From assembly GCF_023145695.1 (NCBI RefSeq), contig NZ_JAJHVV010000002.1, forward strand, positions 1 through 64,000: 64,000 nucleotides of DNA. Reading direction: 5' to 3'. Under the pieces are notes generated by a model. That model was not told where the DNA came from and did not search any database. It was given only the letters and a program-made list of their open reading frames with translations. The position numbers were made by a program, and so were the translations under genes. Of this stretch, positions 49,686 to 59,206 are shown piece by piece; position 1 is the stretch's first letter, and each line of letters opens with the position of its first letter. The stretch is from Vibrio amylolyticus. Its GTDB lineage: Bacteria; Pseudomonadota; Gammaproteobacteria; Enterobacterales; Vibrionaceae.

Positions 49686-50717
49686 ATGTTAAAAGTAGCG
49701 ATCAATGGATTTGGCCGTATCGGTCGCAACATTCTGCGTGCACTGTATGAAAGTGGGAAAGATCATCAAATTAAGGTCGTTGCTGTTAATGAATTAGCCC
49801 AGCCAGATGCGATGGCTCATTTACTTCAGTACGATACCAGCCATGGTCGATTCGGTAAAAAGGTCAGTAATGATCAAGAGCATCTTTACATCCATCATGA
49901 TAAAGACCGAACTGACTCTATTCGCATCCTACACTTAGCAGAAATCGACCTGCTGCCGTGGCGAGATCTTGAAGTGGATCTTGTTCTTGATTGTACAGGT
50001 GTCTATGGTTGTCGAGCCGATGGCGAAGCGCACATCGCTGCTGGTGCAAAGAAAGTCCTATTTTCCCATCCAGGTGATAATGATCTTGATAACACGATTA
50101 TATACGGTGTTAACCACGACACATTGAAAGCCAGTGATCTTATTGTCTCTAACGGATCGTGTACGACGAATTGCATCGTTCCCATCATTAAAGTGCTTGA
50201 TGAACATTTTGGTATCGAATCGGGCACGATCACAACCATTCACTCTTCAATGAATGATCAGCAAGTGATCGATGCCTATCATAGTGACTTGCGTCGAACG
50301 CGCTCAGCCAGTCAATCCATTATTCCGGTTGATACCAAACTTCATAAAGGCATTGAACGTATTTTTCCGAAATTTTCCAACAAGTTTGAAGCGATTTCTG
50401 TAAGAGTTCCCACAGTAAACGTCACAGCGATGGATTTAAGTGTCACAATTAATACAAATGTGAAAGTTAATGACGTAAATCAAACCATTTTAGACGCATC
50501 TCAGTGTACATTAGATGGCATTGTTGACTATACTGAAGCACCGCTCGTTTCTATCGACTTTAATCACGATCCTCATAGCGCGATTGTTGATGGTTCACAA
50601 ACACGAGTAAGCAATGGGCACCTTGTTAAGATGCTAGTTTGGTGTGACAACGAATGGGGCTTTGCGAATCGGATGCTGGATACCGCGCTCGCAATGCAAG
50701 CATCCGAATTCGATTAG
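49686..50717 (+). CDS. epd: D-erythrose-4-phosphate dehydrogenase
   Basis: 343 residues. GAPDH-family enzyme making 4-phosphoerythronate for pyridoxal phosphate synthesis. NAD loop [15 protein letters not shown], catalytic SNGSCTTNC (Cys about 156), and [15 protein letters not shown] at the end. It is called Epd rather than GapA because of its place before pgk and fbaA and because of features such as [12 protein letters not shown] and [14 protein letters not shown], which match Epd. ATG start with AAGG upstream. 156 bases before pgk. Confidence 0.92.
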   Translation: MLKVAINGFGRIGRNILRALYESGKDHQIKVVAVNELAQPDAMAHLLQYDTSHGRFGKKVSNDQEHLYIHHDKDRTDSIRILHLAEIDLLPWRDLEVDLVLDCTGVYGCRADGEAHIAAGAKKVLFSHPGDNDLDNTIIYGVNHDTLKASDLIVSNGSCTTNCIVPIIKVLDEHFGIESGTITTIHSSMNDQQVIDAYHSDLRRTRSASQSIIPVDTKLHKGIERIFPKFSNKFEAISVRVPTVNVTAMDLSVTINTNVKVNDVNQTILDASQCTLDGIVDYTEAPLVSIDFNHDPHSAIVDGSQTRVSNGHLVKMLVWCDNEWGFANRMLDTALAMQASEFD

Positions 50718-50873
50718 AGAATGGAAAGGATGCCGTGGAGAAATGTTTATTTCGAGACTTGAAATAAATGTGAAGTATCTCCATATAAGTAACCAGTTTG
50801 AAGAATTATTAGGCTCGGCAAGGTTGCCGGGTTTCCAAAAACTTTATTTATTAAATAATTTGAGAGGACAAAC

Positions 50874-52037
50874 ATGTCTGTAATCAAGATGACTGACCTG
50901 GAACTTGCAGGTAAACGCATTTTCATCCGTGCTGACCTTAATGTGCCAGTAAAAGACGGTAAAGTAACTTCAGATGCACGTATTCTTGCATCACTACCAA
51001 CAATCAAGCGTTGCCTAGAAGCTGGCGCTAAAGTAATGGTTACTTCTCACCTAGGTCGTCCTACTGAAGGCGAATACAACGAAGAGTTCTCTCTAGCACC
51101 TGTTGTTAACTACCTAAACGACGCACTAGATTGCGACGTTAAACTAGCGAAAGATTACCTAGATGGCCTAGAGCTAAACACTGGTGAGCTAGTTGTTCTT
51201 GAAAACGTTCGCTTTAACAAAGGCGAAAAGAAGAACGAAGAAGCGCTTTCTAAGCAATACGCTGCACTTTGTGACATCTTCGTAATGGACGCATTTGGTA
51301 CGGCTCACCGTGCACAAGCATCTACTCACGGTGTTGGTACTCACGCTCCTGTAGCATGTGCTGGTCCTCTACTTGCTGCAGAGCTTGAAGCTCTAGGCAA
51401 AGCAATGGATAACCCTGCGCGTCCACTAGTTGCTATCGTTGGTGGTTCTAAAGTATCAACTAAGCTGACGGTTCTTGAGTCACTATCTAAAATCGCTGAC
51501 CAACTGGTTGTTGGTGGTGGTATCGCAAACACATTCATCGCTGCTGAAGGCCACAACGTAGGTAAGTCTCTTTACGAAGCTGACCTTGTTGAAACGGCGC
51601 AAAAGCTAATGAAAGAGTGTGCTATTCCTGTTGCTACTGACGTTGCATGTGCAAAAGCATTCGACGAAAACGCAGAAGCTGAAATCAAGCATGTTTCTGA
51701 AGTTCAAGACGACGACATGATCTTTGACCTTGGCCCTGACTCAACAGCGGCACTGGCTGAAATCATCGGCAACGCGAAAACTATTCTATGGAATGGCCCA
51801 GTAGGCGTATTTGAATTCAAAAACTTTGAAGCAGGTACTGCTGGCATTTCTAAAGCAATCGCTGAGTCTGCAGGTTTCTCTGTAGCGGGCGGTGGCGATA
51901 CGCTAGCGGCTATCGACAAGTTCGGTATCAAAGCTGACGTTTCTTACATCTCAACAGGCGGCGGCGCTTTCCTTGAGTTTGTAGAAGGTAAAGTATTACC
52001 TGCTGTAGCAATGCTTGAAGAGCGTGCTAAAGCATAA
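50874..52037 (+). CDS. pgk: Phosphoglycerate kinase
   Basis: 387 residues. Reversible transfer between 1,3-bisphosphoglycerate and ADP in glycolysis. [39 protein letters not shown] and [13 protein letters not shown] are intact. Codon use is strongly biased (Leu nearly always CTA or CTT), a sign of high expression. AGAGGA ribosome site before ATG. Possible promoter or processing site in the epd-pgk gap, which also has a small CGGCA/TGCCG hairpin (50816-50829). Confidence 0.97.
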   Translation: MSVIKMTDLELAGKRIFIRADLNVPVKDGKVTSDARILASLPTIKRCLEAGAKVMVTSHLGRPTEGEYNEEFSLAPVVNYLNDALDCDVKLAKDYLDGLELNTGELVVLENVRFNKGEKKNEEALSKQYAALCDIFVMDAFGTAHRAQASTHGVGTHAPVACAGPLLAAELEALGKAMDNPARPLVAIVGGSKVSTKLTVLESLSKIADQLVVGGGIANTFIAAEGHNVGKSLYEADLVETAQKLMKECAIPVATDVACAKAFDENAEAEIKHVSEVQDDDMIFDLGPDSTAALAEIIGNAKTILWNGPVGVFEFKNFEAGTAGISKAIAESAGFSVAGGGDTLAAIDKFGIKADVSYISTGGGAFLEFVEGKVLPAVAMLEERAKA

Positions 52038-52048
52038 CGAATTAATCT

Positions 52049-52075
52049 AGGCGGGAATACTATCTCGCCTTTTTT
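52049..52075 (+). terminator. pgk terminator
   Basis: AGGCGGG (52049-52055) pairs with CTCGCCT (52064-52070, one G-T pair) around eight bases, followed by a run of T to 52075. Confidence 0.8.
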
Positions 52076-52079
52076 ACGT

Positions 52080-52109
52080 TTGCTGAAAGTGGTCATTTTT
52101 TGATAGAAT
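52080..52109 (+). promoter_or_regulatory. Probable fbaA promoter
   Basis: TTGCTG (52080-52085), 18 bases, TAGAAT (52104-52109). It follows the pgk terminator and lies 65 bp before the fbaA ATG. Confidence 0.5.
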
Positions 52110-52123
52110 GCCGCGCAATGTGA

Positions 52124-52135
52124 GCAAACGTTTGC
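52124..52135. promoter_or_regulatory. LacI-family-type operator in the fbaA leader
   Basis: GCAAACGTTTGC is a perfect 12-bp palindrome with the central CG typical of LacI/GalR-family operators. It equals the core of the PurR box and is related to the Cra (FruR) box. It lies about 8-20 bases after the predicted transcription start, a position that suits repression. Confidence 0.55.
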
Positions 52136-52174
52136 AATCTTTTAATTAAAACGACAGAAAATAGGACTTATTCC

Positions 52175-53251
52175 ATGTCTAAGATCTTCGATTTCGTAAA
52201 ACCAGGTGTAATCTCTGGCGATGACGTACAAAAAGTATTTGAAGTAGCGAAAGAGCACAAATTTGCACTTCCAGCTGTAAACGTAGTAAACACTGATTCA
52301 ATCAACGGTGTTCTAGAAGCTGCTGCTAAAGTTAAAGCGCCAGTTGTTGTTCAGTTCTCTAACGGCGGTGCTGGTTTCTTCGCTGGTAAAGGCGTTAAAC
52401 TTGAAGGTCAAGGTGCACAAATCCTTGGCGCTGTAGCGGGTGCAAAATACGTACACGCTGTTGCTGCTTCTTACGGTGTTCCAGTAATTCTACACACTGA
52501 CCACGCTGCTAAGAAACTTCTTCCGTGGATCGACGGTCTACTAGACGCGGGTGAAGAGTTCTTCGCACAAACTGGTAAGCCTCTTTTCTCTTCTCACATG
52601 ATCGACCTTTCTGAAGAGTCTCTAGAAGAGAACATCGAAACTTGTGCTAAATACCTAGCGCGCATGGCTAAAATGGACATGACGCTTGAGATTGAACTAG
52701 GTTGTACTGGTGGTGAAGAAGACGGCGTTGATAACACTGATATGGACGCATCTGAGCTATACACTTCTCCTGAAGATGTTGCATACGCTTACGAAATCCT
52801 AAACGCTGTTAGCCCACGTTTCACTATCGCTGCTTCTTTCGGCAACGTACACGGTGTTTACCAAGCAGGTAACGTAGTACTTACTCCAACTATCCTACGT
52901 GATTCTCAAGCATACTGTGCAGAGAAGTTCGGTATTGCACCTAACGCTCTAAACTTCGTATTCCACGGTGGTTCTGGTTCTTCTGAAGCTGAAATCCAAG
53001 AGTCTATCGGCTACGGTGTTATCAAAATGAACATCGATACTGATACACAGTGGGCAACATGGGACGGTATCCGTACTTACTCAGCTGAGAACTTCGATTA
53101 CCTACAAGGTCAAATCGGTAACCCTAAAGGCGAAGACCAACCAAACAAGAAGCACTACGATCCACGCGTATGGCTACGTGCAGGTCAAGCTTCAATGGTT
53201 ACACGTCTAGAGAAAGCATTTGCTGACCTAAACGCAATCGACGTACTATAA
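52175..53251 (+). CDS. fbaA: Fructose-bisphosphate aldolase, class II
   Basis: 358 residues, zinc-dependent type IIA. Splits fructose-1,6-bisphosphate into two trioses. Zinc/catalytic blocks VILHTDHAAKKLLPW, ELGCTGGEEDGVDN, FGNVHGVY and FHGGSGSS are intact. Highly biased codons as in pgk. It has its own promoter with a palindromic operator and its own terminator, so it is likely regulated separately from epd-pgk. Confidence 0.97.
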   Translation: MSKIFDFVKPGVISGDDVQKVFEVAKEHKFALPAVNVVNTDSINGVLEAAAKVKAPVVVQFSNGGAGFFAGKGVKLEGQGAQILGAVAGAKYVHAVAASYGVPVILHTDHAAKKLLPWIDGLLDAGEEFFAQTGKPLFSSHMIDLSEESLEENIETCAKYLARMAKMDMTLEIELGCTGGEEDGVDNTDMDASELYTSPEDVAYAYEILNAVSPRFTIAASFGNVHGVYQAGNVVLTPTILRDSQAYCAEKFGIAPNALNFVFHGGSGSSEAEIQESIGYGVIKMNIDTDTQWATWDGIRTYSAENFDYLQGQIGNPKGEDQPNKKHYDPRVWLRAGQASMVTRLEKAFADLNAIDVL

Positions 53252-53273
53252 TTTAGTCTTCGATAACCGTTTC

Positions 53274-53300
53274 AAAAACCCGCCACTGGCGGGTTTTTTT
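53274..53300 (+). terminator. fbaA terminator
   Basis: AAAAACCCGCC (53274-53284) and GGCGGGTTTTT (53288-53298) around ACT, then more T. Confidence 0.92.
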
Positions 53301-53359
53301 ATGCCTAAAATTCATTTCTAAGACGTTATTAAACCTAGCGAAATATTACATTTATGCGT

Positions 53360-53432
53360 AACCTGTAACAGGTTGTTATCAAACGGAGCGTACTTTTGGT
53401 AAGTAAGGTCAGAATTGACCAAACGCTTACTT
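53360..53432. repeat. Two inverted repeats in the 304-base gap before mscS
   Basis: AACCTGT-A-ACAGGTT (53360-53374) is a perfect 15-bp palindrome. AAGTAAG (53401-53407) pairs with CTTACTT (53426-53432) and encloses a second arm pair, GTCA/TGAC around GAAT. The second ends in TTTT-like sequence. The rest of the gap (53301-53359 and 53433-53555) shows no ORF or recognised RNA and probably holds the mscS promoter. Confidence 0.6.
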
Positions 53433-53555
53433 TTCAGTTCGCCCAAAACAGTATATCGTGCCCAAAAATCAACGCTAAATGTAACTGAGTGTGTCAGTGA
53501 CCTTTTGTGTATTCATTGGTTTTACGAATTAGATGTAATTTTAGAGGATTAAGTT

Positions 53556-54419
53556 ATGGCAGATGGTTCACTGGAGATTGAAACTCCTTTGGTTGACGGA
53601 TTAACTCAAGCGGAAACTTGGTTAACAAATAATTCTGACTTATTTGTTCAGTATGGTGTAAACATTATTTCTGCAGTACTCATTCTGTTTATCGGTAATA
53701 TGATCGTTAAAGCAGTGGCCAATAGTGTTGCTAAAGTACTGAAGAAAAAGGACATGGATAAAGCTGTCGTCGAGTTTATTCATGGTTTAGTACGTTATCT
53801 ACTGTTTGTTATTGTTCTTATTGCTGCATTAGGTCGACTAGGCGTTCAAACGGCGTCCGTTGTTGCTGTTATTGGTGCCGCTGGTTTAGCGGTAGGTCTT
53901 GCATTGCAAGGTTCGCTTTCAAACTTTGCCGCAGGCGTGCTGATTGTTGCTTTCCGTCCATTCAAATCCGGTGACTACGTGGAGATTGGTGGAGTTGCAG
54001 GCTCAGTTGAATCAATTCAGATTTTCCAAACTGTTCTAACAACACCTGACAATAAAATGGTTGTTGTGCCGAATGGTAGCGTAATTGGCAGCCCAATCAC
54101 TAACTATTCGCGTCATGATACGCGTCGTGTCGATCTGGTTATTGGTGTGTCGTACAGCGCCGATCTTAAAAAGACAGAGCAGGTCATTCGCGAGACACTA
54201 CAAGCGGACTCTCGTCTTATTGAAGAGAAGGGGATTCAGATTGGTGTGAGTGCACTTGCTGATTCTTCAGTTAACTTTGTCGTTCGTCCGTGGTGTAAAA
54301 CAGCTGACTATTGGGATGTGTACTTTGATTCTCTTAAAGCAATCAAAATTGCATTGGATGAAAATGGTATTGAAATCCCATTCCCTCAAATGGATGTGCA
54401 TTTAAATAAAGTCGACTAA
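53556..54419 (+). CDS. mscS: Small-conductance mechanosensitive channel
   Basis: 287 residues, the E. coli MscS length. Three membrane spans (about 30-50, 65-85, 95-125) with the pore helix AVIGAAGLAVGLALQGSLSNFAAG and then the cytoplasmic cage (beta domain VEIGGVAGSVESI, VPNGSVIGSPITNYS). The heptamer opens on membrane tension and releases solutes on osmotic down-shock. Single-gene unit. Confidence 0.96.
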   Translation: MADGSLEIETPLVDGLTQAETWLTNNSDLFVQYGVNIISAVLILFIGNMIVKAVANSVAKVLKKKDMDKAVVEFIHGLVRYLLFVIVLIAALGRLGVQTASVVAVIGAAGLAVGLALQGSLSNFAAGVLIVAFRPFKSGDYVEIGGVAGSVESIQIFQTVLTTPDNKMVVVPNGSVIGSPITNYSRHDTRRVDLVIGVSYSADLKKTEQVIRETLQADSRLIEEKGIQIGVSALADSSVNFVVRPWCKTADYWDVYFDSLKAIKIALDENGIEIPFPQMDVHLNKVD

Positions 54420-54458
54420 CTTTTTACTGTTGATGATTAAATAGCATTTATTGTTTGG

Positions 54459-54501
54459 AAAAAGAGGCTCCAAAGCTAAGTCAGCTATGGAGCCTCTTTT
54501 T
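54459..54501. terminator. Bidirectional terminator after mscS
   Basis: AAAAAGAGGCTCCA (54459-54472) pairs perfectly with TGGAGCCTCTTTTT (54488-54501) around 15 bases. Confidence 0.92.
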
Positions 54502-54517
54502 ATGTAACTAATTTTTC

Positions 54518-55033
54518 TTAACCAAAGGCTGCGTGAAGTAAGCTATTAAATGCTTCAGAACCTTCTTCACTAGTCCATACTCCCATCTCTTGAGCTTGGC
54601 TAAAACTTAGTTCATCTGTAGCAAGAGCAAATAGAACCGATGCATCAGTAACACCAAATACGATCTCTTCCCCTTCTTTTGGTAGTTCATGAGCGGCGCT
54701 ACTTAATGAGTTTCCATCGGCTTTGATGTTAAGGAAGTGATTGCCAGCAATATCATAAATGGTCACTTCAAACTCTTCGCCTTGATAATGAGGTTTCAAT
54801 CGTTGCTGCACTTGCCACAACACCATATCCAAGCGTTGAGAGTGCTTTTCAGCAATGACAATCTGTTGATTTTCTTTTGCTTCATTAATCGCAAGAGCAA
54901 CACTGAATGTTCCCGAAGGCATGGTTCCTATCGTTTGAAAGAAAGCGCCGCCATCAATGCCACATGCGATGGTATTCGCCGATGAAAACCCAAGTAGAGC
55001 AGTGAGCAGTGTTGTCGTCAGTTTAGATTTCAT
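54518..55033 (-). CDS. Secreted protein of unknown function
   Basis: 171 residues with a signal peptide (about 1-23, cut near NTIA/CG). The mature part opens CGIDGGAFFQTIG and is a small mixed alpha/beta domain with an NEAKENQQIV helix and a YDIAGNHFLNIKADG hairpin. The cysteine right after the cleavage region could be a lipid anchor, but TIAC is not a good lipobox. I do not recognise the family. It stands alone between mscS (converging) and the alkylsulfatase (same strand, upstream, separated by a terminator). Confidence 0.7.
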   Translation of the reverse strand: MKSKLTTTLLTALLGFSSANTIACGIDGGAFFQTIGTMPSGTFSVALAINEAKENQQIVIAEKHSQRLDMVLWQVQQRLKPHYQGEEFEVTIYDIAGNHFLNIKADGNSLSSAAHELPKEGEEIVFGVTDASVLFALATDELSFSQAQEMGVWTSEEGSEAFNSLLHAAFG

Positions 55034-55093
55034 AATGAACCTCTAGCGTGTGGTTATCCATGCGGAGAAACAAATAGTGATGAGTACTTTTGA

Positions 55094-55121
55094 AGAGAAA
55101 AGGCCATGTTGTCATGGCCTT
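55094..55121 (-). terminator. Alkylsulfatase gene terminator
   Basis: Minus strand AAGGCCATG-ACAA-CATGGCCTT (55121-55100) followed by TTCTCTT. Confidence 0.8.
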
Positions 55122-55165
55122 ATATTGTTGTCCTAGTAGCGGTTAAACCAATAACTTAATGATAT

Positions 55166-57226
55166 TTAATGACCGAGAGGACGGTAGATATCAGCATCGA
55201 CTTCTTGCCCTTTCGCGGGGCGAGGTACGATTTCAAATTTATCGTCAAAGCGAACCATAGATTGTTTCATTTTTTCTAGAACTGTCGCATCACCAGTGAT
55301 TCCAGCACTGCCTGATTTCAGCAATTCTGCCATGGTTGCTTGACCAAGAAGAATTTTCGTCAAATCCGCCTTATTAACATGAAGCGTAGCGTCGGCATTC
55401 TCGTTAAGTTCAGTGGTCATCACGTTGTTTAAGTTACCGTGAGACATCTCAACAAAGTGTTTTTCCCCGATGTCAGGAACATTAACGTTCATGGTAAACG
55501 GTGTTTTATCCGCTTTAGTTGCGACAACTTGAACTGCTAAGTAGTCAAGTAAGTTAGTCACTGTCATTTCAGAAAGAACATCCGGAGACGCTGTCTTTGG
55601 TGCGCCTGGCATCGTACCGATACGAAGCTCTTGGGCACCTGTTAGGTAGATGTTACGCCAACCAGCCCCTTCCGCTTGGTAGCCTTGCTGCTCGTAGCTA
55701 TCTGCCAGCAGTTTACGTGCTTCTTTGTGCTCAGGTTGTGCGATAACCACTTTGTTTAGAGCGGTTGAAACAAAGCGATAGTTACCTTCACTAAAGTCAT
55801 TCTTTGCACGTTCAACAACGGCATCTGCACCACCCATGTATTCAACGAACTTTTCTGCTTCTTCTTGAACAGGAAGCGGGTTTAGGTTGGCTGGGTTCAT
55901 ATCGAAGTAGCCTAGGTACATGTTGTATACCGCACGAGCATTGTGGCTGTAAGTACCGTGATAGCCGTTCGTGTGCCAAGAGTTTTTGATGGATTCAGGC
56001 AGCTCATCATTAATCTTCGCACCAATGTCTTGCATCACCATGCCGTTGTTCGCTAGGCGAAGAGTTTGGTTATGAACAAAGCCATAATTGTCACGCTGAA
56101 GCTTCATGAATTCAGCAATTTCTTCATTGCCCCAGATAGGTGATGAGTGAGAGCCGAATAGGTACTCAATGTCACCGCCCCATGCATTGATCATTTCGTT
56201 GATGTCTTTTGACCATTTCAGTGAATCACGAACTTTAGCGCCACGCAGTGTGTATACGTTGTGCATGCCGTGGTACATCATTTCGCCAGTCCAAAGTGCG
56301 TTCATTGATGGAATAAATGCGGTACTGCCCGCTGGCGCTTCTGTACCGGCTGTATCCATAAAGACGAACTCAAGGCCATCAATTTCAGTGGTGAAGAACT
56401 TTTGATCTTCGCCGCTTGGGAAAGTCACATCCGGTGCAACTAGAGTGATAGCGCCAGAAGAGAGGCCGTTTGCCAATGCGGCATCGATAGCGCCAGTTTC
56501 CGACGCTTTGCCTAGTGTGCCACCATATTGATACGCGGTACGGCGAGACATCGCATTGCCCGCTAGTACGTTTTCATCAATCGTCTCTTTAATAAAGCCA
56601 TGAGGGGCGTACGTTTTTACATTAGGGAAGCGTTCTTGAATCGCTTTTGAACCACCAAAGTGGTCGGCATGGCTGTGTGAGTAAATCATAGCAACAACGG
56701 GAAGATCGCCACCTTCAGGCACGTTGTCTAGAAAGAATTCTAGTGAAGCAGCCATCGCTTCTTTAGTTAGCAGAACATCGTAGACGATCCAGCCTGACTC
56801 ACTACGAATGAAGGATGCAGAAGAAAGGTCGGTCCCACGAACTTGATAAATACCTTCACGAATTTCATACAATCCGCCAGCAGCGTGGTTAAGTTGCGCT
56901 TGTCGCCATAGTGATGGGTTTACCGTATCTGGTGCATCAGCTGCAATCGTTTGACCTTTATGCAGGTGCGAGAATCGATCACTTAGGCTCTTGCGAGTTG
57001 CTTCAGTAAGTGGGGTAATTAAGCCTTTGTCATTGTTCTCAAATGCACGAACATCTTCAAAGTTAAGTTCTGCTGCAAGCTTATGGTTGGCAGTCGCCGT
57101 GTGCTCTGACGCTGGCTTACCGTTAGCGCTAATATCGCCAACAGGCTTATTAGATGCCGCCGTTGCTGGAAGCGCAATGATAACAGCAAGAGCGATAACT
57201 GATTTGTTTAATGTGGTATTTTTCAT
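55166..57226 (-). CDS. Secreted alkyl/aryl-sulfatase (SdsA-type metallo-beta-lactamase fold)
   Basis: 686 residues from the ATG at 57226 (GAGG ribosome site; the frame runs 19 codons further but that part is not a leader). Signal peptide about 1-24 (ends PATAA). The metallo-beta-lactamase zinc motif HSHADH is at about 180-185, and the later YLFGSHSSPIWG fits the second metal site. A helical dimerisation region and a C-terminal SCP2-like domain (about 560-670) follow. Such enzymes cleave alkyl sulfates such as SDS. Divergent from a LysR regulator 110 bases away. Confidence 0.88.
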   Translation of the reverse strand: MKNTTLNKSVIALAVIIALPATAASNKPVGDISANGKPASEHTATANHKLAAELNFEDVRAFENNDKGLITPLTEATRKSLSDRFSHLHKGQTIAADAPDTVNPSLWRQAQLNHAAGGLYEIREGIYQVRGTDLSSASFIRSESGWIVYDVLLTKEAMAASLEFFLDNVPEGGDLPVVAMIYSHSHADHFGGSKAIQERFPNVKTYAPHGFIKETIDENVLAGNAMSRRTAYQYGGTLGKASETGAIDAALANGLSSGAITLVAPDVTFPSGEDQKFFTTEIDGLEFVFMDTAGTEAPAGSTAFIPSMNALWTGEMMYHGMHNVYTLRGAKVRDSLKWSKDINEMINAWGGDIEYLFGSHSSPIWGNEEIAEFMKLQRDNYGFVHNQTLRLANNGMVMQDIGAKINDELPESIKNSWHTNGYHGTYSHNARAVYNMYLGYFDMNPANLNPLPVQEEAEKFVEYMGGADAVVERAKNDFSEGNYRFVSTALNKVVIAQPEHKEARKLLADSYEQQGYQAEGAGWRNIYLTGAQELRIGTMPGAPKTASPDVLSEMTVTNLLDYLAVQVVATKADKTPFTMNVNVPDIGEKHFVEMSHGNLNNVMTTELNENADATLHVNKADLTKILLGQATMAELLKSGSAGITGDATVLEKMKQSMVRFDDKFEIVPRPAKGQEVDADIYRPLGH

Positions 57227-57335
57227 CTTAACCTCGAAGAAGTATTCGTATTGGATTGAGGTAATAATAAACAGATGAAACATTTATATACATAAAGTAA
57301 AATTTCGTTAAAACATTCTCAGTGGTGATGTATTG

Positions 57336-58253
57336 ATGGAAAAGAAAAAAATAGACTGGAACCTATTTAGTGTCTTTATTGAAGTCTACCGCCTTGGCTC
57401 GATAACGACAGCGGCTGAGGTGCTCAATATGACACAGCCTGGTGTAAGCAATGCATTAAAGCGCTTACAGGAGAACCTAGGTGTGACATTGTTTATTCGC
57501 AAAGGGAGAGGAATTGCCCCAACCGTTTCAGCAAACCTCCTTGCTGAACAATTAGAAATGGCGACAGGCATCATAGATCAGGCGCTTGATCAGGTTCTGG
57601 AATTTGATCCTCAGAGTGCACATAAATTTCATGTCACTTTGAGTGAACCTATTCAGCATCTTCTTCTTCCTTTACTGAAACATCCTAAACTTGCGGCTTG
57701 CGAGCTATCGGTTTCCATTGCGCCAGCGTCAGATGAAGAAGTATCAAAAAGCTTGATCGAAAATCAAACGGATTTGGTGGTTGATCTACTGGATAATTTA
57801 TTGCCTTCATTTAGTTCAAGTGAACTGTTTAGTGAAGAGCTGGTGATGGTTATCAGTAAAGATCACCCCTTAGCAAACAAAGAGATGACGCCGGAAGAGT
57901 ATTTCAGTTGTGGTCATATTGTGCAGAACTTGAGGCGTGCAAAAATGAGAATCGTTGATTACTTTGCTAAAGAGAAAGTATCAAACAGAACCATTGTCGC
58001 GGATTCGGACTCGATGTTATCCGCCATGGCAATGGCGTCTCGTACGCATAACGTGACCATCGTTACCCAAAGTCTTGCCGATATGTACGCTGAAACGATG
58101 GGACTGAATGTTCAGCCTTTGCCATTTAAGAGCGAGCTCGCGACTCATCACCTCATCTGGCATAAGCGTGCAGAAAATAGCCCTGCGCATCGATGGCTTC
58201 GTAAAACGGTTGGCGAGTTATTACAAATTGCTATTAACAAAGAAAATACGTAA
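57336..58253 (+). CDS. LysR-family transcriptional regulator
   Basis: 305 residues from the ATG at 57336; a TTG sits directly before it. N-terminal winged helix-turn-helix (about 8-65, ITTAAEVLNMTQPGVSNALKRLQ) and a periplasmic-binding-like effector domain (about 90-300). Divergent placement with a 109-base gap suggests that it controls the alkylsulfatase gene. The inducer is unknown; sulfate esters or their alcohols are a guess. Confidence 0.88.
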   Translation: MEKKKIDWNLFSVFIEVYRLGSITTAAEVLNMTQPGVSNALKRLQENLGVTLFIRKGRGIAPTVSANLLAEQLEMATGIIDQALDQVLEFDPQSAHKFHVTLSEPIQHLLLPLLKHPKLAACELSVSIAPASDEEVSKSLIENQTDLVVDLLDNLLPSFSSSELFSEELVMVISKDHPLANKEMTPEEYFSCGHIVQNLRRAKMRIVDYFAKEKVSNRTIVADSDSMLSAMAMASRTHNVTIVTQSLADMYAETMGLNVQPLPFKSELATHHLIWHKRAENSPAHRWLRKTVGELLQIAINKENT

Positions 58254-58423
58254 CAGAAATGGATTGAACAAAGTTGATTCAATAAGGCTTATTCACAAGA
58301 TTAATTCGACAAGGCTAACTTCAGAAGAGGCTAGGTAAAAATTGTGTCAGTAATTGCTTAAATGGTAGCCAATGTTCACCATTTGCCTATTATGTAGGTG
58401 ATAAATCTATCAGAGTAGTAAAG

Positions 58424-59119
58424 ATGAAAATATTACCTATTTTGACGTTGGCTCTTAGCGGTTTAATGAGCGTAAATGTCTCTGCCAATGCCCCAAGCTT
58501 TCCACACCTTGTTACGACTGGATATGGAGAGGTCACCGCGACGCCAGATATGGCTGAATTCACAGTGAAAGTCGTTGAGTCGACGATGACGGCAGAGCAA
58601 GCAAAGCTGCTTGTTGATAACGTCGTGAGTGGGTTTATTGGAAAGCTCACCGACCAAGGCGTATCGCCTGATAGTATTAATAGTTCAAATCTCTATTTAA
58701 CCCCTCAGTACCATTATCCCAAAAAGGGCAAGCCGGAATTAGTTGGCTATCGAGCTTCTCGCACGATGACAGTTAAAGTCGAAGATCTTGCAAACCTCAA
58801 TCAATATTTAGATATCGCCTTGAGTGAAGGTATTAACCAGGTTGATACTATTCGTCTGAAAGTTCGCGATGAAGTGAAATATCAGCAGCAGGCTCGCCTT
58901 GAAGCGATTAAAGATGCCAATTCAAAAGCACGCTCCCTAGCAACAGGCTTTGAGCAGGAACTTGGTGGCGTATGGCGTATTGATTATAATATGCCAAGCT
59001 CTCAACCGGTGCTCATGCGCTCGGTGTCTATGGACGCTAAGGCTGAAAGCAATAGCTATCAAGATTCCACTCTAGTTATCCGAGATAGAGTGGATGTTAT
59101 TTATAAACTTAAAGACTAA
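58424..59119 (+). CDS. SIMPL-domain (DUF541, YggE-like) periplasmic protein
   Basis: 231 residues with a signal peptide (about 1-22, ending VSANA). The mature part is one SIMPL domain: VTTGYGEVTATPDMAEF at the start, a LVGYRASRTMTVKVEDL segment and a C-terminal VIRDRVDVIYKL strand. E. coli YggE lowers oxidative stress; its mechanism is not settled. It has its own terminator and no clear operon partner. Confidence 0.87.
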   Translation: MKILPILTLALSGLMSVNVSANAPSFPHLVTTGYGEVTATPDMAEFTVKVVESTMTAEQAKLLVDNVVSGFIGKLTDQGVSPDSINSSNLYLTPQYHYPKKGKPELVGYRASRTMTVKVEDLANLNQYLDIALSEGINQVDTIRLKVRDEVKYQQQARLEAIKDANSKARSLATGFEQELGGVWRIDYNMPSSQPVLMRSVSMDAKAESNSYQDSTLVIRDRVDVIYKLKD

Positions 59120-59139
59120 CTGCTTATTTTCTTAAGAAG

Positions 59140-59166
59140 AAGTGGTGCAAATGCGCCACTTTTTTT
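59140..59166 (+). terminator. Terminator after the SIMPL gene
   Basis: AAGTGG-T-GCA (59140-59149) pairs with TGC-G-CCACTT (59152-59161, one G-T pair), followed by a T run. Confidence 0.85.
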
Positions 59167-59206
59167 ATTCCTACCGCTGCGCCTTATTGGAATTATCCAT
59201 TTACTA

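Noticed and set aside
50816..50829. CGGCA/TGCCG hairpin between epd and pgk as a terminator
   Set aside because: Only TTT follows, and epd-pgk are usually co-transcribed; at most a weak attenuator or processing site.
58260..58325. Imperfect direct repeats (AAGGCT units) after the LysR gene
   Set aside because: Too short and diverged to support a real element; no flanking mobile features.
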